From an uncultured Collinsella sp. (GTDB taxonomy: Bacteria; Actinomycetota; Coriobacteriia; Coriobacteriales; Coriobacteriaceae), in contig URAQ01000036.1 in assembly GCA_900545875.1 (NCBI GenBank), positions 1 through 10,688 on the forward strand: DNA of 10,688 nt, read 5' to 3'. Positions within the stretch are counted from its first letter, which is position 1. Each line of letters begins with the position of its first letter. Positions 6,433 through 10,688 of this stretch are shown here, in pieces. A program made the translations under genes and the position numbers. Under the pieces are notes generated by a model. The model worked only from the letters and a program-made list of their open reading frames with translations, made no database searches and was not told the DNA's origin.

Positions 6433-6912
6433 GTTGAACAGATTGCCGATGGGGTCGGGGGCGGAACTGGGGAGATAGCGGATTTCTAGCTCTATGCCGA
6501 GCGCCTGCAGTTCTTTGAGGGCAGCAACGTCTGCGTCGCTCACGGCAACCGCGGGCGTTATGGGGCGCTTGCCCTCCCCTGCCTGCATATGGCCAATGCT
6601 GATCTTGGTGATCGGCACTCCACCCTTAACCAGCGCGAGTGCATCCGTGGGCGACGCCACCATGATGAGAATCCATTGGCGCGGCGTTGCGGTATGAATG
6701 ATGTCGACAGTCCTTTGCACCGAGAAAAACCGCGTCCAGACACCCTCGGGTGTCGCCACCCTCATAGGGGCCCACTTGCGCGAATCAGCCGCAATCTCAT
6801 CGTTGACGATTAAAACAAGGTTGGAACCAGTCGCCTCGTTCCACAGCTCAATGTCTTGCCCGCAAATAAACCGGTCGTCGATGCGTGTGAGAAGAATCTT
6901 GGGTTGAGCCAT
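6430..6912 (-). CDS. Orphan PTS EIIB, mannose/fructose/sorbose family, catalytic His replaced by Cys
   Basis: A 160-residue soluble protein of the EIIB-Man fold, the domain that normally carries phosphate from EIIA to the sugar. The family hallmark DDRxIHGQ appears here as DDRFICGQ: the codon for residue 17 is TGC, so cysteine replaces the histidine that is phosphorylated in this family. The rest is well conserved: LLTRIDDR at the N-terminus, LIVNDEIAAD (33-43), a SIGHMQAGEGKRPITPAV stretch (105-122) like the usual NIGGMH-EGR-ITPAV region, and VAALKELQALGIELEIRYLPS. Length is normal and the frame intact. No EIIA, EIIC or EIID gene lies nearby. It may be a regulatory or degenerate paralogue, or may use phosphocysteine as glucose- and lactose-type EIIB domains do. 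The start at 6912 has only a weak GGGG ribosome site. Family call is confident; activity is open. Confidence 0.87.
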   Translation of the reverse strand: MAQPKILLTRIDDRFICGQDIELWNEATGSNLVLIVNDEIAADSRKWAPMRVATPEGVWTRFFSVQRTVDIIHTATPRQWILIMVASPTDALALVKGGVPITKISIGHMQAGEGKRPITPAVAVSDADVAALKELQALGIELEIRYLPSSAPDPIGNLFN

Positions 6913-7001
6913 GGCTGCCCCATTCTCTTTGAGACCCGTAAGAGCAAGACATCACGTCACCAATATTAGTGCATTTAAAGTGAGAAAAGCCGTCAGAACC
7001 C

Positions 7002-7030
7002 TTGCGCGGATGTGCGATGTCCCGTATCAT
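7002..7030 (+). promoter_or_regulatory. Promoter of tRNA-Thr
   Basis: TTGCGC (7002-7007) and TATCAT (7025-7030) are spaced by 17 bases, with the predicted start near 7037, about 33 bases before the mature tRNA 5' end. This is a normal leader length for a single tRNA gene. Confidence 0.6.
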
Positions 7031-7069
7031 AGACAGCCGTTGATGCCTCAGTTGCGTCACCACATGGCC

Positions 7070-7145
7070 GCCAGCGTAGCTCAGTTGGTAGAGCACCGCT
7101 CTCGTAAAGCGGGGGTCACCGGTTCGAGCCCGGTCGCTGGCTCCA
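7070..7145 (+). tRNA. tRNA-Thr (anticodon CGT)
   Basis: A complete 76-base cloverleaf. The acceptor arms GCCAGCG (7070-7076) and CGCTGGC (7135-7141) pair fully, with discriminator T and an encoded CCA at 7143-7145. The D-arm GCTCAGTTGGTAGAGC, the anticodon stem CCGCT/AGCGG with loop CTCGTAA, and the T-arm with GGTTCGAGCC are all standard. Loop positions 3-5 read CGT, which decodes ACG threonine codons. It is a single gene with its own promoter and terminator. No integrase or duplicated tRNA 3' end is visible, so there is no sign of an integration site here. Confidence 0.97.
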
Positions 7146-7156
7146 TTGCACAAGAT

Positions 7157-7179
7157 AGCCGCCTTCGTGCGGCTTTTTT
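7157..7179 (+). terminator. Intrinsic terminator of tRNA-Thr
   Basis: AGCCGC (7157-7162) and GCGGCT (7169-7174) form a perfect stem around CTTCGT, running into a T-tract ending at 7179. It lies 11 bases after the tRNA CCA end. Confidence 0.9.
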
Positions 7180-7245
7180 GTTGCCAATTTCGAGCGCACA
7201 TCCGCCAATCCAAGCACAACGCCGCCGGCAACTCACCTACTCAAC

Positions 7246-7295
7246 AAAAAGCCCCGCCAACCGCAATCCCCAAGGGAACCGCGATTAACGGGGCT
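7246..7295 (-). terminator. Terminator of the lacX-lacC-yhcH operon
   Basis: On the minus strand AGCCCCG (7289-7295) pairs with CGGGGCT (7250-7256) and is followed by TTTTTG. The stem is extended by an inner hairpin, TCCC-TTG-GGGA, with further imperfect pairs. It lies about 60 bases after the YhcH-family stop codon. The remaining bases between the two terminators (7180-7245) hold nothing I can identify. Confidence 0.85.
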
Positions 7296-7354
7296 CAAGC
7301 GCGCTCCTCAATGGAAATCACGCCAGCATACGAGCAGCTCAACCGAGCAGCTCG

Positions 7355-7828
7355 TTACTCCTCCCAGTAAGCGTCTGCAAGCAGCTTAAAGCAGATCTTC
7401 TTGACCGGCTGCGCACCATCGCCCGAGAACTCGAGCGTGGGCATATGAGGCTCTCCGGCAACGAACAGCGCAAACTTGTCGTCGGCAAGATCGCCGGCGA
7501 TAGAAGCGTCGGAATCGACCAGATCGTAGTCGTCCTTCTCGTCAAACTCCTGGACCAGCGTCAGGCTGCCCGTGGCAACCTTAAAGGCCTCGCGACCCTC
7601 AACGTCGATCTGCAGATCGTGATAGCGCTGATGCGTCTCGTAGTGAGCCTCGGCCTCGGGACGCGTCGTGGGAGCCATGACGTTCGCAAAGACCTTGTCG
7701 CCCAGAATCGGATGGCTGCCGACCTCGAGCTGCGCCGGGTCGTTCTCCTCGAGCCAGTCAATCAGCACGTCGAGGCCCTTGAGCATTCCGCGATATTCCT
7801 CGATATCGCCCAGTGCACCGTAAATCAT
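7355..7828 (-). CDS. YhcH/YjgK/YiaL family protein (beta-galactosidase beta-subunit-like)
   Basis: A 157-residue single-domain cupin-like protein of the YhcH/YjgK/YiaL (DUF386) family, which also includes EbgC, the small subunit of evolved beta-galactosidase. Family members occur in sialic acid and other sugar operons; an anomerase or isomerase-type role has been proposed, but the reaction is unsettled. The family's conserved positions are present: IYGALGDIEEY at the start, HYETHQRYHDLQIDVEGRE (62-80) with Glu64, His66 and His70 as likely metal ligands, PHMP with His128, and VKKICFKL near the end. Length is typical. The ATG at 7828 has GAGGGG 6 bases upstream. It is the last gene of the minus-strand operon. 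Just upstream lies a relic of an amino-sugar deacetylase-like gene, which supports an original amino-sugar context. Confidence 0.88.
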   Translation of the reverse strand: MIYGALGDIEEYRGMLKGLDVLIDWLEENDPAQLEVGSHPILGDKVFANVMAPTTRPEAEAHYETHQRYHDLQIDVEGREAFKVATGSLTLVQEFDEKDDYDLVDSDASIAGDLADDKFALFVAGEPHMPTLEFSGDGAQPVKKICFKLLADAYWEE

Positions 7829-7860
7829 CTAAATCCCCTCTCGGATCGTTTCTTTGGCAG

Positions 7861-8036
7861 CTACTCGGCAAATGCGTTACCGACGCTGTTGCCACCCACA
7901 TACGTCTCGACCAGGGTAAGGTCGGGATCGAACACGACGTCATCGGCGTCGCGCCCCGGCATAATGCTACCGCACTTGTCATCGGCTCTATCCACAAGCA
8001 AGCAACCGATGCCGGGGCCGACGCCCAAGCTCTTAC
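7861..8036 (-). pseudogene. Relic of the C-terminus of an NagA-like amidohydrolase
   Basis: The roughly 200 bases between the lacC and YhcH genes can be read on the minus strand as a stop-terminated frame (TAG at 7861-7863) containing KSLGVG, ADDKCGSIMPGRDADDVVFD and then PDLTLVETYVGGNSV. The GSI-PGxDAD-VVFDPDL-ETYVGG pattern is the usual C-terminal tail of N-acetylglucosamine-6-phosphate deacetylase and related amidohydrolases. There is no start codon or upstream domain: towards its 5' side the frame runs into the 3' end of lacC in another frame. The simplest reading is that a nagA-type gene once lay between lacC and yhcH and all but its last 50-60 codons was deleted. This is recognition by eye, without an alignment. 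Confidence 0.55.
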
Positions 8037-8968
8037 AGCTCGGTCACGACAACGCCGTTGTAGACCTCGTCCCAACGGTCCATGACCAAGTGACCAGTCA
8101 TAGGATCCATGGCATTGAGTTTGCCGCAGGTGTTGGCGGTACGCAGCACCGTCTCGTCGTCAGCGCCAGCAGCAATCGCATGCGCGAAGCCGGCAATGGT
8201 CGAATCGCCAGAGCCCGTAGCGTTAACGGCGGGGATATCGGGGGTCTTGGCGCGGAACGCACGGCCGTTATGGAAACCAACGGAGCCGGCAGCGCCCATG
8301 GATACGACGACCCAGGGGATATCGGAGAAGCGGGCGTCAGAGGCGAGCGCGGAACGGAGCTCGTCCACATCGTCGGTGGTAAAGCTCGTGCCCAGAAGGC
8401 CGTTAATTTCGGTCAGGTTAGGCTTAACCAGCTCAGGCTTGACCTTGGACTTGAGCGCAGCCTCGAGCGAGGCGCCCGAGGTATCGAGCAGCACCTTGGC
8501 GCCGGCGTTCTCAGCAATGCCCGTGATCTTGGCGTAGTAGTCCGCCTCGACGCCGCGGGGCAGCGAACCCGAGATGGTAACGACATCGGCCTTGCTCGCA
8601 AGCTCGGCGAACTTGGCGGTAAAGGCATCGAGCTCCTCGGGGGCAATCGTCGGGCCGCTCTCGAGCAACTCGGTCTGGTTGCCAGCATGAAGGATATTGA
8701 GGCAAATGCGGGTCTCGCCCTTGATGGGCACAAAATCATTCTTAATGCCGTTGGCATCCATGAGCTCGGCCATATAGGCGCCCATATGACCACCAAGCAG
8801 GCCGGTTGCCACGACATCGTCGCCCAGCTGGCCCAGGACGCGGGCCACGTTGAGGCCCTTACCGCCGGCGGTCTTTTCGGGCGTCACGCGGTTGACGTCG
8901 TCGATAATGAGCTCATCGAGCTGATAGCGCGTATCGACGGACGGGTTCATCGTAACGGTGAGGATCAT
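8033..8968 (-). CDS. lacC: Tagatose-6-phosphate kinase (PfkB family)
   Basis: A 311-residue cytosolic sugar-phosphate kinase that would convert D-tagatose 6-phosphate to tagatose 1,6-bisphosphate with ATP in the lactose/galactose tagatose-6-phosphate pathway. PfkB signatures are clear: TAGGKGLNVARVLGQLGD (33-50), SGSLPRG (133-139), KPNLTE (182-187) and NATGSGDSTIAG (249-260) with catalytic Asp255. The opening MILTVTMNPSVD, the segment QLDELIIDDVNRV and the C-terminal MTGHLVMDRW stretch point to LacC rather than 1-phosphofructokinase FruK, though the two families overlap in activity. Length equals that of typical LacC. I chose the ATG at 8968 because AAGGAG lies 6 bases upstream; an in-frame ATG at 9007 would add 13 residues. 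It follows the lacX-like gene by 59 bases and is surely co-transcribed. No lacD aldolase or lacAB isomerase is in the window. Confidence 0.88.
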   Translation of the reverse strand: MILTVTMNPSVDTRYQLDELIIDDVNRVTPEKTAGGKGLNVARVLGQLGDDVVATGLLGGHMGAYMAELMDANGIKNDFVPIKGETRICLNILHAGNQTELLESGPTIAPEELDAFTAKFAELASKADVVTISGSLPRGVEADYYAKITGIAENAGAKVLLDTSGASLEAALKSKVKPELVKPNLTEINGLLGTSFTTDDVDELRSALASDARFSDIPWVVVSMGAAGSVGFHNGRAFRAKTPDIPAVNATGSGDSTIAGFAHAIAAGADDETVLRTANTCGKLNAMDPMTGHLVMDRWDEVYNGVVVTEL

Positions 8969-9027
8969 TTCTAGCTCCTTATCTCGCAGGCTCCTTATGC
9001 CTTGCAAAACGAATTGGCTACATGCGA

Positions 9028-9909
9028 CTACAGAATCTCGATTGTGAACGAGCGCACGATGGTTTCTTTGGGCTTGGCGATAAGGCAGCCGCGCTTGTGC
9101 TCAAGCACGTCATCCTCATCGGAACAGGTCGAAAGGCCGCCCCAGGGTTCAACTGCCACAAAATCACCCTCGGGCTTGCTCCACACAATGAGGTACGGGA
9201 AGCCCTCAAAGCTCAGGCGAACGCCCTTGTCCTCGTCCTTTTTGGAAAGCGTGACCTGACGGCTCTCGAGCACGTCAAAGATGGTCTCCGCAAAATCGAA
9301 GAGCTCATGCGACAAAGGCAGCGTCTTTCCCACCATGGGGTTCTTGGAGCGCCTGTCCACATCAATCAATCCGGTCGAGGGAACGGCGGTGCAGAGCTCC
9401 GTAGCCTCGTCTTTCTCAAAGCGCAACTCGTAGTCCGTATAGGCCTCGCCCTCATCGAGCGGACACCTAAAGCCGGGATGACCGCCGATAAAGAACGGCA
9501 TGTCCTCGGTTCCCTCGTTGGTCACCTCATAGGAGACGCGAACGGCATCTCCCTCAAGCGTATAACGGGCGACAAGCTTAAACGGATACGGATAATCGCT
9601 CAGCAGCGCGGCGTTATCCTCCGAAGCCAGGCACATCGCCAGCTCGTTCTCGCTCTGGCTCAGCAGCTTCCACTCCTGTTTGCGCGCAAACCCATGGCGA
9701 GCGAGCTTTACATGATGCCCGGCAAACGTCATGGCGTTGTTATCGCGCAAGCCTCCGCAAATCGGGAAGCAAATCGGTGCCTGGCCAGACCACACGGCGG
9801 GATCGCCCTGCCACAGATACTCGCGACCTCCGGCCTCAATCGAGGTAAACGAACCACCAGCCGTGGACACCGTAATAGAAATCGAATCGTTGGAGAGAGC
9901 GTATTCCAT
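9028..9909 (-). CDS. lacX: LacX-like aldose 1-epimerase family protein
   Basis: A 293-residue cytosolic protein of the galactose mutarotase superfamily, LacX subfamily, which commonly accompanies lac PTS/tagatose genes. Diagnostic stretches are GREYLWQGDPAVWSGQAP (28-45), PICGGLRDN (49-57), RHGFAR (His72), FIGGHPGF (His144) and AVEPWGGLS (Glu254); the two histidines and the glutamate match the catalytic positions of aldose epimerases. It probably interconverts anomers of a sugar or sugar phosphate, but the LacX substrate is not firmly established. The ATG at 9909 has AAAGGA 6 bases upstream, and extending further gives an unlikely N-terminus. It is the first gene of the minus-strand operon with lacC. 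No convincing promoter was found; a near-perfect inverted repeat, GGTATCCC/GGGGTACC (10000-10026), lies in the gap shared with the divergent flavodoxin gene and could be an operator. Confidence 0.88.
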   Translation of the reverse strand: MEYALSNDSISITVSTAGGSFTSIEAGGREYLWQGDPAVWSGQAPICFPICGGLRDNNAMTFAGHHVKLARHGFARKQEWKLLSQSENELAMCLASEDNAALLSDYPYPFKLVARYTLEGDAVRVSYEVTNEGTEDMPFFIGGHPGFRCPLDEGEAYTDYELRFEKDEATELCTAVPSTGLIDVDRRSKNPMVGKTLPLSHELFDFAETIFDVLESRQVTLSKKDEDKGVRLSFEGFPYLIVWSKPEGDFVAVEPWGGLSTCSDEDDVLEHKRGCLIAKPKETIVRSFTIEIL

Positions 9910-9999
9910 TGCCCATCCTTTCGAACAACTGCTTTTTGCTCGCAAGAACCCGTCTCGGCCCTGACCAAAGGACAAACCCGCACGTTCATCGATACGTCC

Positions 10000-10026
10000 G
10001 GTATCCCAGCCATGCAACGGGGTACC
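10000..10026. promoter_or_regulatory. Inverted repeat between lacX and the flavodoxin gene
   Basis: GGTATCCC (10000-10007) and GGGGTACC (10019-10026) are reverse complements at 7 of 8 positions around 11 bases. The site lies 40-65 bases upstream of the flavodoxin start and about 90 bases upstream of lacX. It may be a shared operator, but nothing further supports this. Confidence 0.25.
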
Positions 10027-10065
10027 ATACAGACATTGATGCAATTACAGCTGAAAGGCCTTCTT

Positions 10066-10650
10066 ATGCGAACCATCATCCTCTATGCCTCGCGCCACCA
10101 CGGCAACACGAAAAAGCTCGTGGACGCCATTGTCGAGGCGCATCCCGAGATCGATACCCTCGACGTAAAGGCACTCGGTAAAAACGAGTACCCCGACCTG
10201 CACGAGTACCATTTGATTGGTGTGGCCACGGGCATTTATTATTCCGAGATCGACAAGGACATGGCACGCGTGCTCACCAACGTGCTGCAGCCACAGGACA
10301 AGGTGTTTGGCCTTATGACCTACGGCGGTAAAAACAAGTGGTACGGCAAAGATATCGATGGCATCTGCCGCATGAGGCAGGCCATCTTTATGGGCGTCTA
10401 CGGCTGCCCCGGCTTTGACACGTGGGGGCCGTTCAAGCTCACCGGCGGCGTCCAGAAGGGACACCCGACCGCTGAGGAAATTAAGGGCGCTGTCGATTTC
10501 TTCGATAAGATCGAAGATGAGTACGGCGACATCATCGTCGAAGAGTATGCCAAACGCGAGAAGCGCCTGGCATACGAAAAAGAGCATCCTGCGGGAGGCC
10601 TGGTGGCCGGCGTCAAGCGCACGGCAAAGAAGATCGCTAACAAGCTGTAA
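10066..10650 (+). CDS. Flavodoxin-domain protein
   Basis: A 194-residue protein with an N-terminal flavodoxin fold that would bind FMN and carry electrons for an unknown partner. The first strand and phosphate loop read IILYASRHHGNTKK (4-17), the usual YxSxxGNT pattern. IGVATGIYYSEID (51-63) and VFGLMTYGG (80-88) are further strands and loops that line the flavin, and the GCPGFDTWGPFKLTGGVQKGHP stretch (113-134) is typical of this flavodoxin subfamily. The C-terminal 40 residues are highly charged and end in a basic, potentially amphipathic helix (GLVAGVKRTAKKIANKL), which may touch membrane or nucleic acid. The ATG at 10066 has AAAGG 7 bases upstream. It diverges from the lacX operon and looks unrelated to sugar metabolism. 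No terminator is clear in the last 38 bases. Confidence 0.88.
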   Translation: MRTIILYASRHHGNTKKLVDAIVEAHPEIDTLDVKALGKNEYPDLHEYHLIGVATGIYYSEIDKDMARVLTNVLQPQDKVFGLMTYGGKNKWYGKDIDGICRMRQAIFMGVYGCPGFDTWGPFKLTGGVQKGHPTAEEIKGAVDFFDKIEDEYGDIIVEEYAKREKRLAYEKEHPAGGLVAGVKRTAKKIANKL

Positions 10651-10688
10651 CTGTTAAGGTGCTTTTGAGCGTTAACCCATACGGCGGG

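Noticed and set aside
7070..7145. tRNA-Thr as an integration site of a mobile element.
   Set aside because: No integrase gene is present and the tRNA 3' end is not repeated nearby. The tRNA is followed directly by its own terminator.
7445..8974. A 509-codon open frame on the plus strand.
   Set aside because: It is antisense to yhcH, the relic and lacC, and its translation shows no family features. The minus-strand genes have full domain signatures and ribosome sites. Long antisense frames are common in GC-rich genes.
9022..10065. The flavodoxin frame stays open for about 350 codons upstream, suggesting a fused larger protein.
   Set aside because: The upstream part is antisense to lacX and has no recognisable domain. 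A good ribosome site (AAAGG) precedes the ATG at 10066, where the flavodoxin fold begins exactly.
10651..10688. GTTAA/TTAAC symmetry as a terminator after the flavodoxin gene.
   Set aside because: The stem is only five A/T-rich pairs with no T-run, and the window ends too soon to judge.

Overview
The window looks like a chromosomal segment of a moderately GC-rich, sugar-fermenting gut bacterium. The GC-rich third codon positions, Shine-Dalgarno starts (AAAGGA, AAGGAG), and the mix of Gram-positive-type PTS, DeoR, LacC and LacX proteins suggest a Coriobacteriia member such as Collinsella. This assignment is inference from general style, not from a marker gene. No phage, integrase, transposase or CRISPR array is visible.

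Region A (1-3808) is a PTS module. A lactose/cellobiose-type EIICB permease lies on the minus strand. It diverges from a TIM-barrel-like protein of unknown function (I believe the family is DUF7916) that is followed by a GntR/HutC-type regulator. The 356-base gap between the permease and the barrel gene carries two recognisable promoters, two palindromes and an 11-base inverted repeat, as expected of a divergently controlled sugar locus. This module looks more AT-rich at third positions than the genes to its right.

Region B (3809-4080) is a non-coding gap between convergent genes, filled with three consecutive long inverted repeats. Two of these are related copies.

Region C (4081-6165) has a DeoR-family repressor (minus) diverging from galM, aldose 1-epimerase (plus), which ends at a clear intrinsic terminator.

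Region D (6166-7179) contains a 152-bp element bounded by 25-base inverted repeats. It is followed by an orphan mannose-family PTS EIIB gene (minus) whose catalytic histidine is replaced by cysteine, and by a tRNA-Thr(CGT) with its own promoter and terminator.

Region E (7246-9909, minus strand) is an apparent operon: lacX-like aldose epimerase, lacC-like tagatose-6-phosphate kinase, a gene relic resembling the C-terminus of N-acetylglucosamine-6-phosphate deacetylase, a YhcH/YiaL-family protein, then a terminator. Diverging from it is a flavodoxin-domain gene (10066-10650).

Together the window encodes pieces of lactose/galactose and amino-sugar handling: PTS uptake, mutarotation by two unrelated-subfamily epimerases, a tagatose-6-phosphate pathway kinase, a YhcH protein and two or three sugar-responsive regulators. 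Several partners are missing here: EIIA, phospho-beta-galactosidase, LacAB, LacD, and EIIC/EIID for the orphan EIIB. They must be elsewhere or absent.
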